Origin: Stutzerimonas stutzeri
GTDB lineage: Bacteria > Pseudomonadota > Gammaproteobacteria > Pseudomonadales > Pseudomonadaceae
Direction of reading: 5' to 3'
Length of the DNA stretch: 64,000 nucleotides
Assembly (NCBI RefSeq): GCF_000590475.1
Contig: NZ_CP007441.1
Span: 3,354,660 to 3,418,659 of the forward strand
In this document: positions 1 through 8,688 of the stretch, in pieces
Position numbering within the stretch: the stretch's first letter is position 1
How the letters are laid out: the number at the start of each line of letters is the position of its first letter
Made by a program: the position numbers and the translations under genes
The notes under the pieces: generated by a model
What the model was told of the DNA's origin: nothing
Database searches by the model: none
What the model saw: the letters and a program-made list of their open reading frames with translations, nothing else

Positions 1-294
1 GCCGGCTCGATGAAGATGTACCCGCTGATCAGCCCCGTGACGCTGGCCGCCGCCGCACCGGAGGAGTCGAGCTGGCTGTCGCAATTCGTGGTCGACGGCA
101 ATTTCTGGGAGATGCTCGCCTACTGTGCCGGCACCGGCGGCAGCACGCTGATCATCGGATCAGCGGCGGGCGTTGCGGCCATGGGCATGGAAAAGATCAG
201 CTTCACCTGGTACGTCAAGCGTGTCAGCCTCCTGGCCTTCCTTGGATACACGGCCGGAACTGTGACCTATATCGGCCTGCTCGCACTGCGTTGA
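1..294 (+). CDS. nhaD: Na+/H+ antiporter NhaD, C-terminal part (gene starts before window)
   Basis: The reading frame is open from base 1 and ends with TGA at 292-294, leaving 97 codons of a longer gene. The tail has two hydrophobic segments and a Gly-rich stretch (AYCAGTGGSTLIIGSAAGVA) followed by MGMEKISF..WYVKR, which I recognise as the last part of NhaD-type sodium/proton antiporters of the inner membrane. These use the proton gradient to expel Na+ or Li+ at alkaline pH. Nothing can be said about its start or promoter. A general ion-transporter superfamily member is the alternative, but the C-terminal pattern is quite specific to NhaD. Confidence 0.85.
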   Translation, partial: AGSMKMYPLISPVTLAAAAPEESSWLSQFVVDGNFWEMLAYCAGTGGSTLIIGSAAGVAAMGMEKISFTWYVKRVSLLAFLGYTAGTVTYIGLLALR

Positions 295-371
295 CCGGCA
301 CACCACTGTCCTGAGTCCGTTGCAGCCGTGCTGTCCTCAACAGTCCAGATTTTCAGAGCGATGGAATCGAG

Positions 372-668
372 ATGACCGTCAGCAAGACCAAAAGCAGTTT
401 CTACCGTCGCCTCTACGTCGCCTGGTTGATTGATACCGGGGAAGCCACCAGCGTGCCGGCGTTGGTGGCGGCAACCGGCATGCCCAGGCGCACAGCCCAA
501 GACACCCTGGCCGCGCTGTCTGACCTCGATATCGACTGCCGCTTTATCCAAGAGGACGGCGAACGCCACAATTCGGGCTGCTACCGCATTCACAACTGGG
601 GCGCGATCGACCGGCAGTGGATCGAGCGCAACCTGTCTCGGCTAAAAGACGTTCTCGACTATCCCTGA
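372..668 (+). CDS. small winged-helix DNA-binding protein (HTH_43 type)
   Basis: A 98-residue cytoplasmic protein. Residues about 12-65 look like a winged helix: YVAWLIDTGEA, then a recognition-helix-like PALVAATGMPRRTAQDTLAAL and a short wing ending in NSGCYRIHNWG. This resembles the short 'winged helix-turn-helix' family PF09904 found in Pseudomonas and enterics, whose target is unknown. The ATG lies a few bases after a weak GGAAT/GAG site. It follows nhaD by 77 bp on the same strand, so co-transcription is possible. Function beyond DNA binding is not known. Confidence 0.75.
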   Translation: MTVSKTKSSFYRRLYVAWLIDTGEATSVPALVAATGMPRRTAQDTLAALSDLDIDCRFIQEDGERHNSGCYRIHNWGAIDRQWIERNLSRLKDVLDYP

Positions 669-871
669 AGACAGCACAACCCGCGCCGATCCGCTCTGTT
701 CGGTGGACATGCCTCACGACCGTGCACTTACGAGTTGAGTAACCGGACTAGCGCAAATCGTTCCTCGCCTCGTGAACTTGCTGCCCAATCGTCCCTCGCC
801 GTTGGTAGCGTGGTCGTTTGCCCCGGCAGCCGCTAAGCTATGGACCCTTTCGCTGCATAGTCCACATCTCG

Positions 872-2041
872 ATGCCCCAACGCCCCGCCCTGTTTCCGGT
901 CCTGCTCGCCGGCGCCACGTTGCTGCTGGTCGTTCACGGGCTGGGCCGTTTCGTCTATACGCCGCTCCTGCCGTGGCTGGTAGAAGACGGGCTACTGACG
1001 GTACGAGAAGGTGCCAGCATCGCCACTTGGAACTATCTGGGCTATCTCATCGGCGCACTGCTGGCGTTGCGCTGGCACCGGGTTGCGCAAATCCGCCGCA
1101 GCCTGCCTTGGGCCCTGGTGGTGCATGTGCTCAGTACGCTGGCGCAGACCCAGGCCGATTCCGCCGATGCGCTCTCGGCGCTGCGTCTGCTCAACGGTAT
1201 CAGTAACGGCCTGGTCTTCGTCCAGGCTCCTTCGCTGATTCTCGAGTGGCTGGCGCGCCAACGCCGCGTATCTTCCAGCGGGCTGGTTTATCTGGGCGCC
1301 TGTGTCGGGCTGATCCTGTCCAGCCTGCTGGTCAGTCTGAGCAATGGCGTGCTGGTGGGTGCAGAGCGCTGGTGGCCCGCTGCGCTGCTGTCCATTCCAT
1401 TGGCATGGTGGGGCTGGCAGCAGTTGTCCCGACTGGACATGCCGGACACACAGCCCGCCGACGAATCGGAACACGCGCCAAGCGGACGTCTGCTGGATCG
1501 CGCCAGTACACCGCTGTTTCTCTCCTACGCCGGTGCCGGCATGGGCTACATCCTGCCGATGACGTTTCTGCCGATGGTCGCGCGTCTGCAGGTCGAACCC
1601 GGCGACCTTCTCATCGAAAGCAGCTGGCTGGTGGTTGCACTCGCGACGCTGCCCTCACCCTGGTTGTGGAACCGCCTCGGCGCCCTGCTGGGCGATGTTC
1701 TCGCCTTGCGCCTGAGCTATGTCACTCAACTGCTTGGCGTGCTGGCCGCCCTGTTGCTGACGGGTGCTCCAGGCATCCTGCTGTGCGCCGTGCTGGTCGG
1801 CGGCACCTTTCTCGGCACGGTCCTGCTGACCCAACGCCTGGCCCGCGCACTGCACCCGCACCAGGGGCCGCGGCTGTCGGCGGCTCTGATTGCGCTATAC
1901 AGCCTGACTCAGTTGGCCGGCCCTTGGCTCACAGGGATCTGGCTGACCATGGGCGGCTCCCTGCATAGCGCGTTCTGGCTCGGCGCCGGCGCGCTGCTAT
2001 GGGGCCTGATCTGGATGCTGCGGGTTCCACGTCGCGCCTGA
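872..2041 (+). CDS. YbfB/YjiJ family MFS transporter
   Basis: A 389-residue protein with about 12 hydrophobic segments, typical of the major facilitator superfamily. The N-terminus (LLVVHGLGRFVYTPLLPWL, then GYLIGALLA) has the GxGRFxYxPLLP signature of the YbfB/YjiJ branch, whose substrates are undefined. I chose the ATG at 872 because the hydrophobic N-terminus starts right after it; an upstream ATG at 818 would add 18 residues that look unrelated to MFS proteins. The gene stands alone: 203 bp separate it from the winged-helix gene and 45 bp from rlmF downstream, so it may share transcription with rlmF. Confidence 0.85.
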   Translation: MPQRPALFPVLLAGATLLLVVHGLGRFVYTPLLPWLVEDGLLTVREGASIATWNYLGYLIGALLALRWHRVAQIRRSLPWALVVHVLSTLAQTQADSADALSALRLLNGISNGLVFVQAPSLILEWLARQRRVSSSGLVYLGACVGLILSSLLVSLSNGVLVGAERWWPAALLSIPLAWWGWQQLSRLDMPDTQPADESEHAPSGRLLDRASTPLFLSYAGAGMGYILPMTFLPMVARLQVEPGDLLIESSWLVVALATLPSPWLWNRLGALLGDVLALRLSYVTQLLGVLAALLLTGAPGILLCAVLVGGTFLGTVLLTQRLARALHPHQGPRLSAALIALYSLTQLAGPWLTGIWLTMGGSLHSAFWLGAGALLWGLIWMLRVPRRA

Positions 2042-2086
2042 AAGCTGTGGGACAATGTCGGCTTTCACCGTTACCAGCAGCCGAAC

Positions 2087-3091
2087 ATGACCGTCCCGAA
2101 ATCAGCTAAGGCGCCATCACGCGCCGCCAGGCCCACCGCCGGCAACGCCAGCCTGCATCCGCGTAATCGTCATACCGGACGCTACGACTTTCCCGCGCTG
2201 ACCGCTGGCAGTCCAGAGCTGGCGGAGTTCGTGATCATCAACCCCTACGGCAAACAGAGCATCGACTTCGCGAACCCGGATGCCGTACGCGTGTTCAACC
2301 GCGCCTTGCTCAAGCAGTTCTACGGGATTGCGCACTGGGACATCCCGCCAGGCTATCTGTGCCCGCCGATTCCCGGCCGGGCCGACTACCTGCATGGCCT
2401 CGCCGACCTGCTGGCGGACGAAAACGCTGGCGAGATTCCTCGGGGCGCGCGCATTCACGCCTTGGACATCGGTACCGGCGCCAACTGTATTTATCCGCTG
2501 ATCGGTCTGCGCGAATACGGCTGGCGCTTTACTGGCTCGGACATCGATGCGGTCGCTTTGGCTTCAGCCCGTACCATCGTCGCGGCGAACAAGCTGGGCA
2601 AAAGCATCACATTACGTCAACAGAGCGACTCACGGCACATATTCGAACATCTCGTGCAAAGCGACGATCGCTTCGACATCACGCTCTGCAATCCGCCTTT
2701 TCATGCGTCGCAAGCCGAGGCCACCAGTGGCAGCCAGCGTAAATGGCGCAACCTCGGCAAGCTCGATCCCAAACGCAAATTGCCGACCCTCAACTTCGGC
2801 GGCCAGGCGGCAGAACTGTGGTGCGAGGGGGGCGAAGCGGCATTCATCGCCCGGCTGGCGGACGAAAGCCGTGGCGTGGCGCAGCAAATCTGCTGGTTCA
2901 GCACGCTAGTGTCCAAAGCAGGCAATGTGCAGCCGGTGCAGGCTCGTCTGAAGAGGCTCGGTGCCCGGCAGATACGCCTTTCGGACATGGCTCAAGGACA
3001 GAAGCGCAGCCGCTTCGTCGCCTGGACCTTTCTGACCGAAGAGCAGCAGAGCGAGTGGCGAGCGACTCGCTGGAAAGCTCAGCCGGGCTGA
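2087..3091 (+). CDS. rlmF: 23S rRNA (adenine(1618)-N(6))-methyltransferase RlmF
   Basis: A 334-residue SAM-dependent methyltransferase. The start of the catalytic domain (LHPRNRH..GRYDF..L, then EFVIINPYGKQSIDFANPDAV) is the RlmF/YbiN signature. The SAM-binding motif DIGTGAN is at about residue 127 and the N6-adenine catalytic motif NPPF at about 202. The family methylates A1618 of 23S rRNA during large-subunit assembly. The N-terminal 25 residues are basic and low in complexity, as in Pseudomonas homologues. It faces the GNAT gene tail to tail with only 1 bp between, so the two transcripts probably run into each other. Confidence 0.96.
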   Translation: MTVPKSAKAPSRAARPTAGNASLHPRNRHTGRYDFPALTAGSPELAEFVIINPYGKQSIDFANPDAVRVFNRALLKQFYGIAHWDIPPGYLCPPIPGRADYLHGLADLLADENAGEIPRGARIHALDIGTGANCIYPLIGLREYGWRFTGSDIDAVALASARTIVAANKLGKSITLRQQSDSRHIFEHLVQSDDRFDITLCNPPFHASQAEATSGSQRKWRNLGKLDPKRKLPTLNFGGQAAELWCEGGEAAFIARLADESRGVAQQICWFSTLVSKAGNVQPVQARLKRLGARQIRLSDMAQGQKRSRFVAWTFLTEEQQSEWRATRWKAQPG

Positions 3092-3092
3092 C

Positions 3093-3524
3093 TCAATTCA
3101 GCATACGTCGCAAATACTTGGGCGCATCCTCATAACCCAGCCGCGCATAGAAGCGATGGGCCGCGTCGCGACGAACGTCGCAGTGAAGCTCCATGCGATC
3201 ACAACCGCGGGCTCGTGCCCGCTGCTCGGCAGCCTGCACCAGTTGTTCGCCGATCCCCTGGCTGCGCGCCGTCGAGTCGACACACAGATAGCTGATTCGG
3301 CAGAAGTCGCCCTCAAGGGCCAGCTGTACGATTAAATGCAAGGAGATAAAACCGAGCAGTTGGCCCGCATCCGCTTCTGCCACTAACAGGCAAGCATCAT
3401 CATGACTCAGTTGCTGCTGAAGGCGGCGCTCGATGAACTCATCGCTTCCTGAATAGCCAAGCTCGCCCAGCAGGCGGGCTATCGCCGCAGTATCGCCGCG
3501 GTGCGCCTCACGCACGCGGGGCAC
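3093..3524 (-). CDS. GNAT family N-acetyltransferase
   Basis: A 143-residue single-domain GNAT protein. The acetyl-CoA pyrophosphate loop is visible as RSQGIGEQLVQAAEQRARARG (Q/RxxGxG/A at about residue 87), preceded by the ISYLCVDSTA strand and followed by HRFYARLGYE, the classical C-terminal FYxxxGF/Y element. The substrate cannot be told from sequence. The start is GTG at 3524, only 4 bp after the stop of the 63-residue gene upstream on the same strand, so the two are almost certainly one translation-coupled unit. Confidence 0.88.
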   Translation of the reverse strand: MPRVREAHRGDTAAIARLLGELGYSGSDEFIERRLQQQLSHDDACLLVAEADAGQLLGFISLHLIVQLALEGDFCRISYLCVDSTARSQGIGEQLVQAAEQRARARGCDRMELHCDVRRDAAHRFYARLGYEDAPKYLRRMLN

Positions 3525-3528
3525 GGGT

Positions 3529-3720
3529 TCAGACCGCCACGTCCCAGAACTGCTTGTTCTTCAGCGCCATTGTCTGGATGTAACGTGGCTGGCCATTGAT
3601 CTCTTCCAGCTCGGTCATGCCGGCGAGTTCGCCGACCACGCGGTAGCGCTTGCCGACGCGCTTGTCCTGCAGTGGGTAGAGTTGAGCGATCTGTTGGGCG
3701 AGTTCGGTAAGAGTGGACAT
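3529..3720 (-). CDS. small conserved protein, 63 residues, upstream of GNAT gene
   Basis: A small soluble protein beginning MSTLTELAQQIAQLYPLQDKRVG, with an amphipathic N-terminal helix followed by a probable beta-rich part (KRYRVVGELAGMTELEEING..RYIQTMALKNKQFWDVA). No family is recognised with confidence, although proteins of this kind occur in many Pseudomonas genomes as hypotheticals. Coding is supported by ordinary codon use, an ATG start and the 4-bp spacing to the GNAT gene. It may be the acetyltransferase's partner or substrate, but that is a guess from position only. Confidence 0.7.
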   Translation of the reverse strand: MSTLTELAQQIAQLYPLQDKRVGKRYRVVGELAGMTELEEINGQPRYIQTMALKNKQFWDVAV

Positions 3721-3866
3721 GTTCGGTGGCTCCAGATAACGGCATGCCGCAGCTTTTTACAGGTCTTCGATGACCGTTATGCGACAGTTTTCTTTCGTCT
3801 CGCTTGTTGGAGCCATCTGTGCCGAATTGATTCCTTAGCGGCTTTAAAAACTGCCCAAACGATTGA

Positions 3867-3989
3867 TCAACAGATCCCTACGCCCAGCTGCAGCAATGCC
3901 AACCCGCCCTGCTGCCAGCCCCAAAAGGCCATTGCCATGAGCAGCGCCAGCAGCATTGCGCCGCCGGCCCAGAGCCATCCGCGACGCAT
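3867..3989 (-). CDS. 40-residue single-pass membrane protein overlapping the MFS gene stop
   Basis: Read directly from the minus strand: ATG at 3989-3987 and TGA at 3869-3867, 40 codons. The protein begins MRRGWLWAGGAMLLALLMAM, has two N-terminal arginines, then one hydrophobic segment (about residues 5-24), then FWGWQQGG and a Leu-rich tail. The start overlaps the stop of the upstream MFS gene as TGATG, a classic arrangement for translational coupling. This suggests a small accessory subunit of that transporter or a stress-type small membrane protein. I cannot assign a family. Codon use is GC-rich at third positions, like its neighbours. Confidence 0.6.
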   Translation of the reverse strand: MRRGWLWAGGAMLLALLMAMAFWGWQQGGLALLQLGVGIC

Positions 3990-5200
3990 CAGGCCATCCC
4001 CGCCGCCAGGCGCACCCGTTCGACCGGCTGCTCGCGAATCGGCCAGTTCAGCGCGGCGGCCATCAGACTGAGCGCGATAGAAATTTGCCAGACCAGGTCG
4101 TAGCTGCCGGTCTGGTCGTATACCCAGCCGCCCAGCCAGCCGCCGAAGAACGAGCCGATCTGATGAAACAGGAAGACGATTCCGCCCAGCATCGACAGGT
4201 TGCGCACGCCGAACAAGGTGGCCACCGTGCCGTTAGTCAGCGGGACCGTGGACAGCCACAGCAGGCCCATCGCGATGCCGAATGCGTAGGCGGTCCACAG
4301 GGTCAGCGGAGCGAAGAAGAACGCACTGATCACCACCGCCCGGAGCAGATAGAGCGCCGTCAATAGCTTGGGTTTCGAGTAACAGCCGCCCAGCCAACCG
4401 GCGGTATAGGTCCCCACCACGTTGAATAGCCCGACCAGTGCCAGCACCGTAGTACCCGCCATCGCCGGTAGGTGCTGATCCACCAGATACGCTGGCAGAT
4501 GCACGCCGATAAATACCACCTGGAAGCCACAGACGAAGAACCCCAGCGCCAGCAAGCGGAACCCGGAATGACTGACCGCCTCTCGCAGCGCCTCGACCAA
4601 TGACTGCTGAGGCCCGGTCACCGCTGCCGGCGGTCCGCTACGCAGCATCAGCGCCAGCGGCATGATCAATGCCACCAGCAGGCCCAGCGCCAGCAAAGCC
4701 GATGACCAGCCCAACCAGCTGATCAGACCGAGCGTGCCGGGGAGCATGGCGAATTGGCCGAAAGAGCCAGCGGCACTGGCGATGCCCATGGCCATGCTGC
4801 GCTTCTCGGCCGGCACGGCGCGGCCGACCGCGCCGAGAATCACCGAGAACGAGGTGCCGGACAATCCCAACCCGATCAGCAGACCTGCGCTCAGCGACAA
4901 CGAGACCGGCGAGTCCGCGCCAGCCATGAACAACAGACCGACCGCATAGAGCACGCCGCCGATCAATACGGCCCGAGCAACCCCGAAGCGGTCGGCCAGC
5001 GCGCCGGTGACCGGCTGCGCCAAGCCCCAGATCAGGTTCTGCAGCGCGATGGCAAAGGCGAAAACCTCACGCCCCCAGCCAAACTCAGCGCTCATCGGCG
5101 GTAAAAACAGGCCGAAGCCATGCCGCGTCCCCAGGGAAACGGCAAGGATCAGTGAACCACCCAACAGGATCCAGACACTGTTGCGCCATATCGCATTCAT
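3989..5200 (-). CDS. MFS transporter
   Basis: A 403-residue carrier with about 12 hydrophobic segments. The start has GTRHGFGLFLPPMSAEFGW, the loop 2-3 motif is GALADRFGVARAVLIGG, and the C-half has FHQIGSFFGGWLGGWVYDQTGSYD, a pattern common in oxalate/formate-antiporter-like and monocarboxylate-like MFS proteins. Substrate unknown. I chose ATG 5200; a TTG six codons upstream is possible but has no better ribosome site. It is divergent from yejK across 141 bp and is coupled by TGATG to the 40-residue membrane protein at its 3' end. Confidence 0.87.
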   Translation of the reverse strand: MNAIWRNSVWILLGGSLILAVSLGTRHGFGLFLPPMSAEFGWGREVFAFAIALQNLIWGLAQPVTGALADRFGVARAVLIGGVLYAVGLLFMAGADSPVSLSLSAGLLIGLGLSGTSFSVILGAVGRAVPAEKRSMAMGIASAAGSFGQFAMLPGTLGLISWLGWSSALLALGLLVALIMPLALMLRSGPPAAVTGPQQSLVEALREAVSHSGFRLLALGFFVCGFQVVFIGVHLPAYLVDQHLPAMAGTTVLALVGLFNVVGTYTAGWLGGCYSKPKLLTALYLLRAVVISAFFFAPLTLWTAYAFGIAMGLLWLSTVPLTNGTVATLFGVRNLSMLGGIVFLFHQIGSFFGGWLGGWVYDQTGSYDLVWQISIALSLMAAALNWPIREQPVERVRLAAGMA

Positions 5201-5341
5201 AGCCGACACACTTTGCAAAAAATGAGGGAACCCATCTTACTCGCATACCCCCACCCAACCGCACTCACTTTTTTGCTCTGCGACGAGCACCGTCGCTCGG
5301 GTAAACTGCCGCCTGTCTGTCTGACCCGACGCGAGTAACCC

Positions 5342-6349
5342 ATGCCGATTCGCCACTGCATTGTTCATCTGATCGAGAAGAAGCCGGACGGCACACCTGC
5401 CGTTCTTTACGCCCGAGACTCCGAACTAGGCGAGTCCCAGGCCATTGAAAATCTCCTGGCTGATCTCAACGAAAGCTACAACGCCAAGCAGGGCAAGGCC
5501 TGGGGTTACTTTCACGACGAATCCGGCGCTTATCCGTTCAGCGGCTGGCTGAGCCAATACATGGATGGCAACCGGGATTTCACCGCGTTCAGTCGGCAAG
5601 CTGTGGAGCATCTGCAGAAGCTAATGGAGGAGTCCAACCTCTCCACCGGCGGGCATGTGCTGTTCGCTCATTATCAGCAGGGCATGACCGATTATCTGGC
5701 GATCGCCCTGCTGCACCACAGCAACGGGGTGACCGTCACCGATTCGCTGGATGTAGCGCCAGCCAAACATCTCGACCTCGGCCAGTTGCACCTCGCTACT
5801 CGAATCAACCTCTCCGAGTGGAAAAACAATCAGCAATCGAAGCAATACATCTCGTTCATCAAAGGCAAGAACGGCAAGAAAGTCTCGGAGTACTTCCGCG
5901 ATTTCATCGGCTGCCAGGAAGGTGTCGATGGTCCCGGCGAGACGCGAACGCTGCTCAAGGCATTTAGCGATTACGTCGAGAGCGAAGACCTGCCAGATGA
6001 GAAGGCACGCGAGAAAACCAGCGCCTTGGTCGGTTATGCCAGCAGCCAGGCGAAGATCGGCGAGCCGATGTCCCTCGAAGAATTGTCAGGTGTAATCGAC
6101 GAGGAGCGTCCGCGGGCGTTCTACGACCATATCCGCAACAAGGACTACGGCCTTTCGCCGGAGATTCCGGCAGACAAGCGCACCCTCAACCAGTTTCAGC
6201 GTTTCACCGGACGAGCCGAAGGACTGTCAATCAGTTTCGAATCGCACCTGCTGGGATCGAAGATCGAATATGACGAAGCCCGCAACATGCTGATCATCCG
6301 CCAGCTGCCGACCCAACTGACCGATCAGCTCAAACGCCGCAAGGACTGA
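5342..6349 (+). CDS. yejK: nucleoid-associated protein YejK (NdpA)
   Basis: A 335-residue soluble protein. The opening MPIRHCIVHLIEKKPDG with LYARDSELGESQAIENLLADLNESYN and the GYFHDESGAYPFSGWLSQYM block are characteristic of the YejK/NdpA family (about 335 residues in E. coli). These proteins bind the nucleoid and have been reported to affect topoisomerase activity. The ATG follows the divergent promoter region shared with the MFS gene on the minus strand. The gene appears monocistronic; 186 bp separate it from uppP. Confidence 0.95.
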   Translation: MPIRHCIVHLIEKKPDGTPAVLYARDSELGESQAIENLLADLNESYNAKQGKAWGYFHDESGAYPFSGWLSQYMDGNRDFTAFSRQAVEHLQKLMEESNLSTGGHVLFAHYQQGMTDYLAIALLHHSNGVTVTDSLDVAPAKHLDLGQLHLATRINLSEWKNNQQSKQYISFIKGKNGKKVSEYFRDFIGCQEGVDGPGETRTLLKAFSDYVESEDLPDEKAREKTSALVGYASSQAKIGEPMSLEELSGVIDEERPRAFYDHIRNKDYGLSPEIPADKRTLNQFQRFTGRAEGLSISFESHLLGSKIEYDEARNMLIIRQLPTQLTDQLKRRKD

Positions 6350-6535
6350 ACCACCACTGGAGCAAACCACCGGCAACGGCACGGAGTGCTTCAGCATGCC
6401 TTGCTCTATCTGCTCCCGCTTGCGGCGGAACGGAACGAAATTCGACCGCCGTGGAATGAAATGCCGGTCTGTCAGTCACATGGCTGCTCGATTGGAGCTG
6501 CAACCCCGCACGACCCGTTCTGGTAAGGATTCACA

Positions 6536-7333
6536 ATGGATTGGCTTCACCTGATTATTCTGTCGCTGGTGCAGGGCATCACCGAATTCCTCCCGATCTC
6601 CTCCTCCGCTCACCTGATTCTCCCGTCCCAGGTGCTCGGCTGGCCCGACCAGGGTCAAGCATTCGATGTTGCGGTGCATGTCGGCACGCTGTTAGCGGTG
6701 CTGATTTGCTTCCGTCATGAAGTGATCGCCACCAGCCGTGGCTGGTTGGCTCACGTATTCAGGCAACAGGTCAGCGCCGAAAGCCGACTGGGCTGGGCAA
6801 TCATCATCGGTACCCTGCCAGCGGCCATTTTTGGATTGCTGATAGAAGACTACATCGAGCAATACACCCGATCGATGCTGGTCATCGCCGCTACCACCCT
6901 CATCTTCGGCTTGGTGCTGTGGTACGCCGACATCAAGGGTCGGCGAGTCGCCGAGATGGATCAACTGACCTGGAAGAGCGCGCTGATCATCGGTTTCGCC
7001 CAGGCGCTGGCGCTGATCCCCGGCACGTCCCGCTCGGGCATCACCATGACTGCCGCGCTGCTGCTCGGCTTTACCCGGCAGACTGCCGCGCGCTTCTCGT
7101 TTCTGCTGTCGATACCGCTGATTCTTGCGGCGGGTGGGCTGAAGGCCGTCGAGCTGGTCCAGTCCGGGGAAGACGCGCAGTGGAACGACATCTTCATCGG
7201 TGCTGCCCTGTCCTTCATCGCCGCCTTCCTCTGCATCAAGCTGTTTCTCAAGGCTCTGGATGCACTGGGTATGTTGCCGTTCGTGATCTATCGGCTGCTA
7301 CTGGGCGTCACGCTGCTGTTCATCGCCCTGTAA
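6536..7333 (+). CDS. uppP: undecaprenyl-diphosphatase UppP (BacA)
   Basis: A 265-residue polytopic inner-membrane enzyme that dephosphorylates undecaprenyl diphosphate, recycling the lipid carrier for peptidoglycan and other surface polymers; excess gives bacitracin resistance. Both family motifs are present: QGITEFLPISSSAHL near residue 14 (the ExxxE-type acidic/serine motif) and PGTSRSGITM at about residue 161. Eight hydrophobic segments fit the family and the length is normal (E. coli 273). ATG 6536 has a TAAGGA site 8 bp upstream. A G+C-rich hairpin follows the stop and is shared with the convergent GST gene. Confidence 0.97.
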   Translation: MDWLHLIILSLVQGITEFLPISSSAHLILPSQVLGWPDQGQAFDVAVHVGTLLAVLICFRHEVIATSRGWLAHVFRQQVSAESRLGWAIIIGTLPAAIFGLLIEDYIEQYTRSMLVIAATTLIFGLVLWYADIKGRRVAEMDQLTWKSALIIGFAQALALIPGTSRSGITMTAALLLGFTRQTAARFSFLLSIPLILAAGGLKAVELVQSGEDAQWNDIFIGAALSFIAAFLCIKLFLKALDALGMLPFVIYRLLLGVTLLFIAL

Positions 7334-7343
7334 GCCGCGCAGA

Positions 7344-7375
7344 GCGCCCGCGGCCCGGCCGCCGTCCGCGGGCGC
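7344..7375. terminator. GC-rich hairpin between convergent uppP and GST-like gene
   Basis: Arms GCGCCCGCGG (7344-7353) and CCGCGGGCGC (7366-7375) form a perfect 10-bp stem with a 12-base loop. It sits in the 48-bp gap between two convergent stops, so it can end or stall transcription from both sides. There is no U-tract on either strand, so it is not a canonical intrinsic terminator. Confidence 0.5.
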
Positions 7376-7381
7376 ATCGCA

Positions 7382-8320
7382 TCAACAGGCCTCGAGGCGA
7401 TAGCCGATACGCGGGAAATGCACGTGCACGACGCCAGCGCGCTCGTCTTCACGTCGCAGGATCAGCTCTTCAACACCGGCGAACACCAGTTCACCCGTCA
7501 CCGGATCGGTCCCGTAATCCACGGCGGCGATCGTCACCTGCTGGCCCGCCTGGAAACCATTGGGTTCGAAAAACGCCTCGTCTGGCAATGGAGCCGGCGT
7601 GGCCTCGCGGGAACACGTCAGCGCCGCTTCGGCGGACATTTCACTATGCGAGCCATGTCCGACGCCCAGGATCTTGCTCAGCCAGGCGGCGACCTCCGGG
7701 TAATCCTCGACCAGCGGCGCGGTAACCGGCGTGGCCTTGAGGAACCACAGACAATGCGCAACGGCAAAATCCGCGATGCAAGGCGCGCTTCCCAGCAGGA
7801 ACTCACCACTCTCGCGCGCCAGTTGCTGCTGCAGTCGAGCCATCAACACCGGCCAATGATTCTTGGCCTGTTCCAGCGGGATGCGTGACACCGAACCGCC
7901 GCTGAACAGCTGGGCGCGATCCTTGCTGAACACCTGCACAAACTCCTTGGGCACCTGAGCGAAACGCAGCGCCATGGACTCCGGCTGGAACACCAGACTC
8001 ACCGCGTGCAGAAACAGCACCGAATCGGCCCACTGTGCCAAGGTCGCAGCGACGAACTCCTGACCTTCCGGGAACAACGCCGGCGTGCTTTTCTCAGCCT
8101 CGAGGCGGCGGGCCATCAGCGCGGTGTCGCAATATACGTCGGCGCCGATCTGCAACACCGGCGTACGCCGGTAGCCACCGGTCAGGGCGGTGAGATCAGG
8201 CTTGGGCATGACAGGAGGGATCGCCACCGAGCGCCAGGAGAGCTGCTTGAAACCCAGCATCAGGCGCGCCTTTTCAGCGAAGGGAGAAGTGGGATAGTGG
8301 TGCAGAATGATTTCGTGCAT
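7382..8320 (-). CDS. glutathione S-transferase family protein
   Basis: A 312-residue cytoplasmic protein. Residues 1-80 form a thioredoxin-fold GST N-domain (ILHHYPTSPFAEKARLMLGFK, then RRTPVLQIGADVYCDTALMARRLE, with the cis-Pro TPVLQ loop). An all-helical C-domain follows, and then about 70 extra residues (GFQAGQQVTIAAVDYGTDPVTGELV..) that resemble a small beta domain. GSTs of about 310 residues with such a tail are common in Pseudomonas; the substrate is unknown. The catalytic residue is not certain: a Ser (TSPF) replaces the classical Cys/Tyr position. It is convergent with uppP. Confidence 0.85.
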   Translation of the reverse strand: MHEIILHHYPTSPFAEKARLMLGFKQLSWRSVAIPPVMPKPDLTALTGGYRRTPVLQIGADVYCDTALMARRLEAEKSTPALFPEGQEFVAATLAQWADSVLFLHAVSLVFQPESMALRFAQVPKEFVQVFSKDRAQLFSGGSVSRIPLEQAKNHWPVLMARLQQQLARESGEFLLGSAPCIADFAVAHCLWFLKATPVTAPLVEDYPEVAAWLSKILGVGHGSHSEMSAEAALTCSREATPAPLPDEAFFEPNGFQAGQQVTIAAVDYGTDPVTGELVFAGVEELILRREDERAGVVHVHFPRIGYRLEAC

Positions 8321-8388
8321 TGCAGGCTCCGCCAGTCTTTTCAGGTAGACCGGCAGCTTACTCGCGACCGAGCAAGCGGCCTACCCGT

Positions 8389-8688
8389 TCAGCTGATTGC
8401 CTCACCATTCACCGATACACAGCCACCGTGCGCAGAAACCAAGGCCTCCTTGGCCGGTTTTTTTAGCTGCTTGATGGCTCGTTCCCGGCGTAGTGCATCG
8501 CTCTTGCTGACGCAGGCTTCGACATACACCAGCGCCACCGCCGGGCTGGAGTGAAAGAAACGCGCACCTTGACCGCGCTGGTGAGCGGCGAAGCGGCGGT
8601 GTACATCGTCGCTTATTCCGCAATACAGCGAACCGTTAGCAGCCCGCACCAGATAAACGAACCAGGGCTTTGCAGAAGCGACGCTCAT
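8389..8688 (-). CDS. GIY-YIG nuclease-fold protein (YhbQ/UPF0213-like)
   Basis: A 99-residue protein made of one GIY-YIG domain: WFVYLVRAANGSLYCGISDDVHRRFAAH gives the VYL...YCG form of the GIY...YIG motif and the conserved Arg helix; RFFHSSPAVALVYVE and ALRRERAIKQLKK complete the fold. E. coli YhbQ, of the same size and type, is a small DNA-acting nuclease. The C-terminal KQLKKPAKEALV uses a run of A on the coding strand. Upstream lies a gene-free stretch to mltF, which is divergent from it. Confidence 0.88.
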   Translation of the reverse strand: MSVASAKPWFVYLVRAANGSLYCGISDDVHRRFAAHQRGQGARFFHSSPAVALVYVEACVSKSDALRRERAIKQLKKPAKEALVSAHGGCVSVNGEAIS

